Shown here: piece after piece, positions 34,831-44,608 of the stretch | Position numbering within the stretch: position 1 is the stretch's first letter | How the letters are laid out: every line of letters starts with the position of its first letter | Assembly (NCBI RefSeq): GCF_012927405.1 | Contig: NZ_JABBGM010000005.1 | Location: 248,001 to 312,000 of the forward strand | DNA from: Novosphingobium olei | GTDB taxonomy: Bacteria > Pseudomonadota > Alphaproteobacteria > Sphingomonadales > Sphingomonadaceae | DNA length: 64,000 nt | Reading direction: 5' to 3' | Notes under the pieces: generated by a model | Told to the model about the DNA's origin: nothing | What the model saw: only the letters and a program-made list of their open reading frames with translations | Databases searched by the model: none | Made by a program: the position numbers and the translations under genes

Positions 34831-35517
34831 ATGAGTAAGCAACTTCGTATCGCCAGTGCCATCAGCATTGCCGCGACTTTCATAACTACCCTGTTCAGCG
34901 CCGCAGGTTCCGGCGCGGCCGCGCAAAGCCCGGTGCCCGCCCAGATTGGCGCAGCCCTGGTTCCGGCCAGCGAAGCCCCCGGGGCTTCCGCGATCACCAG
35001 GAATTCGGCCGACGCCATCGTTCCCGCCGTGGAACGCGTCCTGCCCCAGCCTGAAGTGACCGAACCCGCTTCTTCCGCCGATGAAAGCGCCACTCCCCTC
35101 CCGGCAGATTCGCTTGCGACGCTGGTCGAGGAAACCGCGGTTCCGGCCCAGCTCACCGACGAGCTCAAGTGCCTTGCCGGCGCGATCTACTTCGAAGCCA
35201 AGAGCGAAACCATGGCCGGCCAGCTGGCCGTCGGGCGCGTCATCGTCGCCCGGTCGCATTCGGGCCGCTTCCCGGCGTCCTACTGCGGCGTGGTGTACCA
35301 GCCTTCGCAGTTCTCGTTCATTCGCGGCCACGCGATGCCCAACATCAACACCGCCAGCCGCGACTGGATCGAAGCGGTCAAGATGGCGGTGATCGCCCAT
35401 ACCGGCGCCTGGAAAAGCCCGGTCGAGGGCGCGATGTTCTTCCACGCCGCGCGCGTTTCGCCCAGCTGGGGCAAGACTCGCATGGCGCGCATCGACAACC
35501 ACATCTTCTACCGCTGA
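34831..35517 (+). CDS. SleB-like cell wall hydrolase
   Basis: A 228-residue exported protein with a signal-anchor-like N-terminus, a low-complexity linker (residues ~35-105) and a C-terminal Hydrolase_2 domain (CLAGAIYFEAKSE, with the catalytic glutamate, then QLAVGRVIVAR and IDNHIFYR). Family members are lytic transglycosylase-like enzymes acting on peptidoglycan; SleB itself is a spore cortex enzyme, but in Gram-negatives the role is wall remodelling. ATG 34831 lies next to a weak GTTGG site. Confidence 0.85.
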   Translation: MSKQLRIASAISIAATFITTLFSAAGSGAAAQSPVPAQIGAALVPASEAPGASAITRNSADAIVPAVERVLPQPEVTEPASSADESATPLPADSLATLVEETAVPAQLTDELKCLAGAIYFEAKSETMAGQLAVGRVIVARSHSGRFPASYCGVVYQPSQFSFIRGHAMPNINTASRDWIEAVKMAVIAHTGAWKSPVEGAMFFHAARVSPSWGKTRMARIDNHIFYR

Positions 35518-35528
35518 AAAGCCTTTGC

Positions 35529-35580
35529 GAAGCGGGCGTTGCAAGCCGGCATGACCTGCCCGGCCTGCAACGCCCGCTTC
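35529..35580. terminator. Long near-perfect hairpin between convergent genes
   Basis: A 15-bp perfect stem (GAAGCGGGCGTTGCA), one mismatch and five more pairs around a short loop. It separates the hydrolase gene from rcdA and is well placed to stop transcription from both sides, although no long T-run follows. Confidence 0.7.
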
Positions 35581-35590
35581 GTCGATTCCG

Positions 35591-36076
35591 TCAGGCGGCG
35601 CCCAGCCGCTGGCGCAGGCGCTCGATCGCGCTGATCTCGCCCGCTTCGTTGGCGCCGGCCGGCCGACGCCACGATCGTTCGATCCGCGCCACGCGGTCGT
35701 AGAGCCGCTCGCTTTCCCGCACCAGCACCTGCACGTCGCGCGGCAGAAGCGCCAGCGCAGCCGCATCGGTCGCCGGGAAATGCGCGGCCAGCACGCCGTG
35801 GCGGCGCAGCTGCGCTTCGGAAATCTCGCCCGCGAAATAGGCACGGTGATTGAGCAGCCAGGCCAGGCAATGCATCACCCGCGTGGTGGTGCGCAGCGCC
35901 TCGCAATTGCAGAGCACCCGCGCGCAATCATCCTCGTCCGCATGGCCGCCAGCGCGGGCACCGGCCGAATCGCTGCGCAGGCGTTCGAAGCGCGAACGCA
36001 CCGCATCGGCCAGCACGAGCGCATCGGCATAGAGAGCCTCGACAATGCGGGGGCTGATGCTGTGCGTCTGCGCCAT
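35591..36076 (-). CDS. rcdA: Regulator of CtrA degradation RcdA (DUF1465)
   Basis: Adaptor that in Caulobacter crescentus helps deliver the cell-cycle regulator CtrA and other substrates to ClpXP. The 161-residue, helix-rich protein has the family core with RCLCN-type cysteines (ARVLCNCEALRTTTRVMHCLAWLLNHRAYFAGE split over residues ~58-92) and a C-terminal ERSWRRP segment. ATG 36076 matches the family start. Sphingomonad CtrA control differs from that of Caulobacter, so the target is inferred. Confidence 0.82.
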   Translation of the reverse strand: MAQTHSISPRIVEALYADALVLADAVRSRFERLRSDSAGARAGGHADEDDCARVLCNCEALRTTTRVMHCLAWLLNHRAYFAGEISEAQLRRHGVLAAHFPATDAAALALLPRDVQVLVRESERLYDRVARIERSWRRPAGANEAGEISAIERLRQRLGAA

Positions 36077-36226
36077 CCCGTCTCGATAGGGGCGTTTTCG
36101 CCTCCTGCTCAAGGCGAGATGAGGCGAAGCTGGAGATATCCACGGCTGTGTATCGTTACGATACGCAAGCGCGGGCACGGCAGGATCGGCATCGCGAGGC
36201 CCGTGTCGGGCCCCAAGCCTTTCGCA

Positions 36227-36424
36227 TCAGGCGATAATATCGGGGATGAGGTAATCCTCGAGCATGGCGATCTGGTCCTTGAGACGCAGCTTGCGCTTCT
36301 TCAATCGCGCGATCTGCAACTGGTCCACGGTGCCCGCACCGCTCAGCGCGTCGATCGCGGCGTCGAGATCGCGGTGCTCGAGCCGCAGCGCTTCGAGCCG
36401 CTTGCGCATTTCGTCTTCGGTCAC
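36227..36424 (-). CDS. YdcH family protein (DUF465), copy 1
   Basis: A 65-residue, fully helical protein with alternating charges (RLEALRLEHRDLDAAI, then LKKRKLRLKDQIAMLE). GTG 36424 is preceded by GGAG eight bases upstream; ATG 36409 would remove the conserved TEDEM. YdcH proteins are widespread and of unknown function. A second copy lies divergently 250 bases away. The ribosome-binding site falls inside a 12-bp tandem repeat. Confidence 0.82.
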   Translation of the reverse strand: MTEDEMRKRLEALRLEHRDLDAAIDALSGAGTVDQLQIARLKKRKLRLKDQIAMLEDYLIPDIIA

Positions 36425-36430
36425 ACAAAC

Positions 36431-36466
36431 ACTCCAGGTGGCACTCCAGGTGGCACCCCAGGCGGG
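36431..36466. repeat. 12-bp tandem repeat upstream of ydcH copy 1
   Basis: ACTCCAGGTGGC at 36431-36442 and 36443-36454, then a diverged third unit to 36466. It covers the ribosome-binding site of the leftward ydcH gene. Confidence 0.7.
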
Positions 36467-36671
36467 GCAACCGATTCCTGCACCACCTACGGTACATCCC
36501 TCAGCCGCCGCGTTCCGACGCGGTGCGGCTTGCAAGATACGGCGAATGTGGGAGCATGACAACGCGCCCGCACCGGACCGGTTCGAGTCGGGACGGACGC
36601 GAAGGAACCCTGCGCAAGGACTTCGCATCTTGTGCAGGCTGGACGGGAACACCCCAGCAGGAGGTATCCGT

Positions 36672-36830
36672 ATGGACACATCGCATGTCACTGCCTTGCA
36701 GACCAAGCACGCCGGCCTTGAACGCAAGATCGCCGAAGAAATGGCGCGGCCGTTCCCCAACGGCGGGCTCGTGATGGAACTGAAGAAGCGGAAGTTGCGG
36801 ATCAAGGAAGAACTCTCGCTGCGACATTGA
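36672..36830 (+). CDS. YdcH family protein (DUF465), copy 2
   Basis: A 52-residue helical protein (LQTKHAGLERKIAEEMARP, then LKKRKLRIKEELSL). A strong AGGAGG site lies eight bases before ATG 36672. The C-terminal LKKRKLRIKEE block closely matches copy 1, so the pair are paralogues arranged head to head. Function is unknown. Confidence 0.82.
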   Translation: MDTSHVTALQTKHAGLERKIAEEMARPFPNGGLVMELKKRKLRIKEELSLRH

Positions 36831-36844
36831 TGCGCCTGCGGAGC

Positions 36845-36868
36845 GACCGGCCCCTGATCGGGCCGGTC
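36845..36868. terminator. Hairpin after ydcH copy 2
   Basis: GACCGGCCC and GGGCCGGTC arms with a six-base loop, 15 bases past the stop. No T-run, so it may act with Rho or as an end-protecting stem. Confidence 0.55.
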
Positions 36869-36999
36869 CACCGGGTGCCTGGTCCCACCGAACCGGACCA
36901 TCATCCACATACGAATTTCCTTTACGGCACGGCCAGCACAGGATTGCCGCGTATTCGGCAACGCTTGCCGTTTGCATGGGATGCTCGCTAGGCTAGGCC

Positions 37000-39279
37000 A
37001 TGGCCATGCTCTCTGCCGTTGCATCCGCCCGCGCGATCCTGACCTCGTTGCACGAGGTGATGGCTTCACGCGCCGGCGCCCAGGCCAAGCTCAACCTGAT
37101 CGTCGAGGTCATCGGCGAAAAGCTCGATAGCGAGGTCTGCTCGATCTACCTGCTGCGCGAGGGCATGCTCGAGCTGTTCGCTACGCGCGGGCTCAATCAG
37201 GCGGCCGTCCACGTGACGCGCATGGCCGTGGGCGAGGGTCTGGTCGGCACGATCGCCGCCAATATCGAGACGCTGAACCTGGCCGAGGCGGCGGCCCACC
37301 CCGACTTCGCTTTCCGCCCCGAAACCGGTGAAGAGCGCTTCCATTCGTTCGCCGGCGTGCCGATCGTGCGGCGTGAACGCGCCGTGGGCGTCGTCGCGGT
37401 CCAGCATGTCGAGCCGCGCCGCTACGAGGAAGTCGAAATCGAGGCGCTGCAGACGGTGGCGATGGTGCTGTCCGAACTGATCGCCAATGCCGAACTGATC
37501 GATGACGAGGACGTGCTGGGGGTGCCCGCGCACCTGACGGGGCACGAACGGCTGAAGGGGCTGACGCTGGTCAAGGGGCTGGCGAGCGGCGTTGCCGTGT
37601 TCCACCAGCCGCGCGTGACCATCGAGCACATCGTTGCCGAAGATACCGAGGCCGAGCGCCAGCGGGTGATCCACGCCTTCGACAAGATGCGCGAACAGAT
37701 CGACCGCATGGCGAGCCAGGCCGAATTCGGCGTGGGGGGCGAGCACGAGGAGGTGCTCGAGACCTACCGCATGTTCGCCTATGACGAAGGCTGGACGCGG
37801 CGGATCAACGACGCGATCGATTCCGGCCTGACCGCCGAAGCCGCCATCGAACGCGTGCAGCAGCGCACGCGCATGCGGATGCGCCAGATCGACGATCCGC
37901 TGCTGGCCGATCGCATGCACGATCTGGAAGACCTGTCGAACCGGTTGCTGCGCATCGTTTCGGGCCAGCTCGGCACGGCGGCGAGCATGGGGCTGAAGGG
38001 CGATGCGATTCTGATCGCGCGCAACCTGGGGCCGGCCGAACTGCTCGAATACGACCGGCGCCGGCTGAAGGGCGTGATCCTGGAAGAAGGATCGCTGACC
38101 GCGCACGTGGTGATCGTGGCGCGGGCGATGGGCATTCCGGTGGTCGGGCGGGTGAAGAGCCTGCGCGGCAAGGTGCGCGACGGCGATATCCTGCTGCTCG
38201 ATGGCGATCAGGGCGTGATCGACGTGCGGCCCGCGCCGGCGCTGGTCGAAGCGTTCGAGACGCGCTTTGCCAAGAACCGCGAACGCCAGGCGCACTATGC
38301 CACGCTGCGCGATGTCGAGCCGGTGACGCGCGACGGGACGCGGATCGCGGTGCTGATGAACGCGGGGCTTCGCGACGACATGCCCGCGCTCGCCATGACC
38401 GGCGCCGACGGGATCGGTCTGTTCCGCACCGAATTCCAGTTCCTGGTTTCGGCAACGCTGCCCGCGCGCGAACGCCAGACGCGGCTCTATCGCGACGTGC
38501 TCGATGCTGCGGGCGACAAGCCGGTGGTGTTCCGCACCGTGGACATCGGCGGCGACAAGGTGCTGCCCTACCTGCGGCACAACGATGGCGAGACCGAGGA
38601 GAACCCGGCGATGGGCTGGCGCGCGCTGCGCGTTGCGCTGGAACGCGACGGATTGCTCAAGGTCCAGGCTCGCGCGCTGCTGGAAGCGGCCGGGGGGCGC
38701 ACGCTCAACGTGATGTTCCCGATGGTGACCGAACCGTGGGAATTCGATGCGGCCAAGGCGGTGTTCGACAGCCAGCTCGCGTTCCTGAAGCAGCAGAAGA
38801 AGCTGCTGCCCGAAGCGATCCGCTATGGCGCGATGCTGGAAGTGCCGGCGCTGGCCGAATGCCTCGACGTGCTGGCGCCGCGGCTGTCGTTCCTGTCGGT
38901 CGGCACCAACGACCTGACCCAGTTCCTGTTTGCGGCCGATCGTGCGAACCCCAAGCTTGCCGAACGCTATGACTGGTTGAGCCCGGCGATCATGCGCTTC
39001 CTGCGCCGGGTGGTGCAGACCGTGGCCCCGCACGGCACCGACGTGACCGTGTGCGGCGAGATGGGCGGACGGCGGCTGGAAGCTCTGGCGCTGCTGGGGC
39101 TTGGCATCACGCGGCTTTCGATCACCCCGGCCGCGGTCGGCCCGGTCAAGGAACTGGTCCGCAAGATCGACCTTCGCGAGATTCGCGAGGCGATGGACAA
39201 GTGGCTTGCCGAACCCCCGCGCGATCTGCGCTCGGCGATCGCGGAGTGGGCGTTCTATCGCGGAATCGAGTGCGACTGA
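37000..39279 (+). CDS. ptsP: PTS-Ntr phosphoenolpyruvate-protein phosphotransferase PtsP
   Basis: Enzyme I of the nitrogen PTS: takes phosphate from PEP and passes it through NPr to PtsN. The 759-residue protein has an N-terminal GAF domain (about residues 15-160; glutamine-sensing in relatives), then the enzyme I swivel domain with phospho-histidine H369 (EEGSLTAHVVIVARAMG) and the PEP-binding barrel (GLFRTEFQFL, FRTVDIGGDK, GTNDLTQFLFAADR, VCGEMGG). The active-site loop reads EGSLTAH in place of the common GGxTSH. ATG 37000 or 37006 may be used. Confidence 0.94.
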   Translation: MAMLSAVASARAILTSLHEVMASRAGAQAKLNLIVEVIGEKLDSEVCSIYLLREGMLELFATRGLNQAAVHVTRMAVGEGLVGTIAANIETLNLAEAAAHPDFAFRPETGEERFHSFAGVPIVRRERAVGVVAVQHVEPRRYEEVEIEALQTVAMVLSELIANAELIDDEDVLGVPAHLTGHERLKGLTLVKGLASGVAVFHQPRVTIEHIVAEDTEAERQRVIHAFDKMREQIDRMASQAEFGVGGEHEEVLETYRMFAYDEGWTRRINDAIDSGLTAEAAIERVQQRTRMRMRQIDDPLLADRMHDLEDLSNRLLRIVSGQLGTAASMGLKGDAILIARNLGPAELLEYDRRRLKGVILEEGSLTAHVVIVARAMGIPVVGRVKSLRGKVRDGDILLLDGDQGVIDVRPAPALVEAFETRFAKNRERQAHYATLRDVEPVTRDGTRIAVLMNAGLRDDMPALAMTGADGIGLFRTEFQFLVSATLPARERQTRLYRDVLDAAGDKPVVFRTVDIGGDKVLPYLRHNDGETEENPAMGWRALRVALERDGLLKVQARALLEAAGGRTLNVMFPMVTEPWEFDAAKAVFDSQLAFLKQQKKLLPEAIRYGAMLEVPALAECLDVLAPRLSFLSVGTNDLTQFLFAADRANPKLAERYDWLSPAIMRFLRRVVQTVAPHGTDVTVCGEMGGRRLEALALLGLGITRLSITPAAVGPVKELVRKIDLREIREAMDKWLAEPPRDLRSAIAEWAFYRGIECD

Positions 39280-39331
39280 GGCCCTTCGTGCCGCCCGCCA
39301 CCCGCTTCCTTGCCCGCTTCGTCGTCCTTGC

Positions 39332-39409
39332 CCCGAATATGACGCCATAATTCGTTGACAACCGCTCCATTCGTGGGATCGTTTGCGGCGGGGGCGTCAT
39401 CTTCGGGGT
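39332..39409. promoter_or_regulatory. Long inverted repeat upstream of the RodZ-like gene
   Basis: Arms CCCCGAATATGACGCC (39332-39347) and GGCGTCATCTTCGGGG (39394-39409) match at 15 of 16 positions and are 46 bases apart. A TTGACA hexamer lies at 39356-39361 between them; the -10 at the ideal distance is poor. The layout suggests an operator pair flanking a promoter, or a large leader hairpin ending 16 bases before the start. Confidence 0.55.
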
Positions 39410-39425
39410 TGCCAAGAAGAACAGC

Positions 39426-40427
39426 ATGACAAACGGGAGTCGCGCCGTGGCAGAAGGCGGCGGAAACGAAAGCCTTTCGGAAGGCGGCGAACTGGTCGCA
39501 GGGCCGTTCGCCTCTGCCGGAAGCCGCTTGCGCGCCGCGCGCGAAGCACAGGGCCTGTCGATCGCGGACATCGCCGGTCGCACGCGCATCACCGCGCGCC
39601 ATATCGCCGCGATCGAATCGAGCGATTTCGCCACGCTGCCGGGCCGACCCTATGTGCTGGGCTTTGCCCGCAGCTACGCGCGCGAGGTGGGGCTGCAGGA
39701 GCGCGACATTGCCGACGCCATCCGGCGCGAGCTGGATGCCGCCACGCCCGAACCCGAACCGCGCAAGATCAACCAGTTCGAAGTGGGCGATCCGGCCAAG
39801 ACGCCATCGCGCCTGCTCACCTGGCTTGCGGTGCTGCTCGGCCTTGGCGTCGTGGTGCTGGGCTTCGGGTTGTGGCGCAGCTATTACTGGCCGGCGGCCG
39901 AGCTGCCGCCGCTGGTCGGGCCTTCCTCGTCTGCTCCGGCATCCCCGGCGGCAAAGCCTGCTGCTCCCGCCGCCGCGCCCGCGCCCGCCACCAGCCCGGT
40001 GGTGTTCACCGCGCTGGAAGACCGGATCTGGGTCAAGTTCAGCGATGCCAGCGGCCAGCAGCTGATGCAGAAGCAGATGGCCAAGGGCGAAAGCTATACC
40101 GTGCCCGCCGAAGCGAAGGGACCGGTGCTGTGGACCGGACGGCCCGACGCGCTGGCGATCACGGTGGGCGGCAAGGCGGTTGCCCGGCTGGCCGAGAAGG
40201 AAGGCATCGTGAAGAACGTCGCGGTCGACGGCGCGGCGCTGCTGGCGCGGTCGGCCGTACCGGCGCCTGCCATGGCTCCAGCGGCGGCCACTGCGCCGGC
40301 GTCGTTTCCTGCCCCGGCCGCGAGGCGCGCGCGCGCGCCTGTCCGCGCCCCGGCGCCGGAGGCCGCGGTGCCTGCGCCTGCGCCTGCGCCGGCACCTTCG
40401 TTGACGTCATCCACGACGGCAAACTAG
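39426..40427 (+). CDS. RodZ-like helix-turn-helix membrane protein (DUF4115)
   Basis: A 333-residue protein with a cytoplasmic HTH_25 domain (AGSRLRAAREAQGLSIADIA, residues ~31-95, ending YVLGFARSYAREVGL), one membrane segment near residues 125-148, an alanine/proline linker and a periplasmic DUF4115 domain (VFTALEDRIWVKFSDASG, GPVLWTGRPDALAITVGG), then a low-complexity AP-rich tail. This is the architecture of RodZ, which couples the cell-shape actin MreB to the elongation machinery. The mre genes are not in the window. It precedes cpoB/ybgF. Confidence 0.85.
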   Translation: MTNGSRAVAEGGGNESLSEGGELVAGPFASAGSRLRAAREAQGLSIADIAGRTRITARHIAAIESSDFATLPGRPYVLGFARSYAREVGLQERDIADAIRRELDAATPEPEPRKINQFEVGDPAKTPSRLLTWLAVLLGLGVVVLGFGLWRSYYWPAAELPPLVGPSSSAPASPAAKPAAPAAAPAPATSPVVFTALEDRIWVKFSDASGQQLMQKQMAKGESYTVPAEAKGPVLWTGRPDALAITVGGKAVARLAEKEGIVKNVAVDGAALLARSAVPAPAMAPAAATAPASFPAPAARRARAPVRAPAPEAAVPAPAPAPAPSLTSSTTAN

Positions 40428-40521
40428 TCGCAATCTCGACAAGAAGCGCGCCCTGCGGCAAGCAGGGCAAGCGGTGCCGCGCGCGCCGGATCTCGCGCGC
40501 TGCGCCCTGATGGGAGTTATC

Positions 40522-41514
40522 ATGAAGACCACGTTCCCCGGTCCGTTCGCCCGCGCGACGCTGGCGCTTGTCCTTGCCGCGACGGCTGCGCCGCTGGCGA
40601 TGCCTTCGCCGGCGCTGGCCCAGTCGCAAGTGCCCGAAACGACCGAGGCACGGCTGCGCCGGCTGGAAAGCGAGCTGCGCGCGGTGCAGCGCAAGGTCTT
40701 CCCCGATGGCGCGGGCAAGACCTTCGCGCCCGAAATCACCGCCCCGCAATCGACCGCCAAGCCGGTGGGCACCCCGGCTAGCACCCCGGTGGCCGATCTG
40801 CTGGCGCGGATGGACGCGGTCGAGGCGCAGTTGCAGCGGCTGACGGCGGCGAGCGAGGAAAGCCAGGATCGCATCGGCAAGCTGGAAGCGCGCCTGACCG
40901 CGCTAGAGCCCGCGCCCGCTGCGGCATCTTCCCCGGCACCGGCCACGGCCGCCCCGGCGACGTCGGCAGCGACATCGACGAGCACCGATGCCGTGGCGCC
41001 GGTCAAGGTCCCTGCCCCGGCACCCGCGACGGCGGCACCCAAGCCTGCTCCTGCGGCCAAGCCCGCCGCGCCCTCGGCCGATCGCGTGGCTGCGGTGGAA
41101 GCGATCGAGAAGCCTGCGACCGGCGATGCGGCCGAGGACGAATACGCCTATGGCTACCGGCTGTGGGAGGCGAAGTTCTTCCCCGAAGCGCAGCAGCAGC
41201 TGGGCAAGTTCGTCAAGGCGTATCCCAAGAGCAAGCGCATCAGCTTCGCCCGCAACCTGCTGGGCCGCGCCTATCTCGACGACGACAAGCCCGGCACCGC
41301 GGCGCAGTGGTTCCTGCAGAACTACCAGGCCGACAAGCAGGGCGAACGCGCTGCCGACAGCCTGCTCTACCTGGGCGTCGCCATGGCGAAGCTGAAGGAA
41401 ACGAAGCGCGCCTGCGTCGCCTATGCCGAATTCAAGAACGTCTATCCGACCGAGGCCGCCGGGCGGCTGAAGGCGCAGTACGAAGCCGCCAACAAGGCGG
41501 TGACCTGCAATTGA
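40522..41514 (+). CDS. cpoB: CpoB/YbgF-like periplasmic tetratricopeptide protein
   Basis: Periplasmic factor that in E. coli links the Tol system to peptidoglycan synthesis during constriction. The 330-residue protein has a signal peptide ending SPALAQ (about residue 34), a coiled-coil region (ARLRRLESELRAVQRKV and a second segment near 105-125), an AP-rich linker and three TPR-like repeats from residue ~205 (YAYGYRLWEAKFFPEAQQQL, FARNLLGRAYLDDDKPGTA). GGGAG precedes ATG 40522. The order cpoB-tilS-ftsH is common in alphaproteobacteria, but tol-pal genes are not here. Confidence 0.87.
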   Translation: MKTTFPGPFARATLALVLAATAAPLAMPSPALAQSQVPETTEARLRRLESELRAVQRKVFPDGAGKTFAPEITAPQSTAKPVGTPASTPVADLLARMDAVEAQLQRLTAASEESQDRIGKLEARLTALEPAPAAASSPAPATAAPATSAATSTSTDAVAPVKVPAPAPATAAPKPAPAAKPAAPSADRVAAVEAIEKPATGDAAEDEYAYGYRLWEAKFFPEAQQQLGKFVKAYPKSKRISFARNLLGRAYLDDDKPGTAAQWFLQNYQADKQGERAADSLLYLGVAMAKLKETKRACVAYAEFKNVYPTEAAGRLKAQYEAANKAVTCN

Positions 41515-42454
41515 GGCGCTGACCGCCCGGTTTGCGCGCGATTTCGCCGCGCTGTGGAGCAGGTCTGAGGGGCCGGTCGGTCTCGCGGTTTCGGGCGGTC
41601 CGGACAGCCTTGCCCTGCTGGTGCTGATGCACGCGGCCGGATGCGCACCGTTCGCGGTGGCGACGGTCGATCACGGCCTTCGCGCCGAAGCTGCGGCAGA
41701 AGCGGCGCTGGTCGCACGGGTCTGTGCGGATCTGGGCGTCAGCCATGACACGCTGACGCTGTCGTTGCCGTCCGGAGCGGGCGTGCAGGAACGCGCCCGC
41801 GCCGCGCGCTATGCCGCGCTGGCCGAATGGGCGGGGCGCAAGGGGTTGGGCGCGCTGGTCGTGGCTCACCATGCCGACGATCAGGCAGAAACCGTGCTGA
41901 TGCGGCTCAACCGGGGTGCCGGGGTGCGCGGGCTGGCGGCAATGCGCGCCCGATCCGCCACGCCCGGCGCGCCGCACCTGCCCCTGCTGCGACCGCTGCT
42001 CGGCTGGCGGCGCGAGGAGCTCGCCGCAGTGGTGGCAGAGGTGGGCCTTGTCGCGGTGGCCGATCCTTCAAACGAAGATCCGCGATTCGAGCGGGTGCGA
42101 GTGCGATCGGCGCTGCGCGATGCCGCCTGGCTGGACCGCACCGCGATTACCGAAAGCGCGCGGCATCTGGCCGAAGCGGACGAGGCGATCGAATGGGCGA
42201 CGGCGCAGTGCATCGCCGCCATCCGGCGGGAAGAGGGCGTGCTGGTCTGGCGACCGGACGCGCCGCGCGCCATCGCGCTGCGCGTGCTGGAGGCCATCGT
42301 CGGCGAAATCGGTCGATCGACCCCGCGCGGGCGGGAACTGGCCGACTGGCACGATGCGCTGCGGCAAGGCCGGACGGCGACGCTCGCGGGGGTAAAGGGC
42401 TGGTCCCGCGACGGCGAATGGCGATTTGCGGTGACGCCGCCGCACAGGACGTAA
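41510..42454 (+). CDS. tilS: tRNA(Ile)-lysidine synthetase TilS (unusual start)
   Basis: Modifies C34 of tRNA-Ile(CAU) to lysidine so that it reads AUA. The PP-loop GLAVSGGPDSLALL lies at about residues 26-39 from base 41510, followed by VDHGLRAEAAAEA and VVAHHADDQAETVLMRLNRG. No ATG, GTG or TTG occurs in frame between the upstream stop (TGA at 41501) and the PP-loop. The first ATG (41621) falls after the loop and would delete it. Candidate starts are ATT 41510, which overlaps the cpoB stop as ATTGA, and CTG 41519. A rare start codon, a frameshift or a sequence error must be assumed. The C-terminal domain looks intact. Confidence 0.85.
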   Translation: MEALTARFARDFAALWSRSEGPVGLAVSGGPDSLALLVLMHAAGCAPFAVATVDHGLRAEAAAEAALVARVCADLGVSHDTLTLSLPSGAGVQERARAARYAALAEWAGRKGLGALVVAHHADDQAETVLMRLNRGAGVRGLAAMRARSATPGAPHLPLLRPLLGWRREELAAVVAEVGLVAVADPSNEDPRFERVRVRSALRDAAWLDRTAITESARHLAEADEAIEWATAQCIAAIRREEGVLVWRPDAPRAIALRVLEAIVGEIGRSTPRGRELADWHDALRQGRTATLAGVKGWSRDGEWRFAVTPPHRT

Positions 42455-42619
42455 ACCGACAGAGTGCCGCCTTGATGTCGCGGGGCGCGCGGTGAGCGAG
42501 GCCTTCGATCAGACAAACGCAAGGAATCGCACCTTCGGTTATATTGCCATTCACCCCCAGACACCTACATTGCAGGAAACAGGCGGGACGAGTCCGCCTT
42601 GTCAACAAAGAGCAATGGC

Positions 42620-44563
<1,944 letters not shown>

Positions 44564-44608
44564 ACCGCAGGCTTACTGCAGGTCCTACCAAAAGCGTCGG
44601 GGGGATAC

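Noticed and set aside
37066-39348. 760-codon open frame opposite ptsP
   Set aside because: Same mirror-frame effect; H/R/Q-rich with no recognisable domain.
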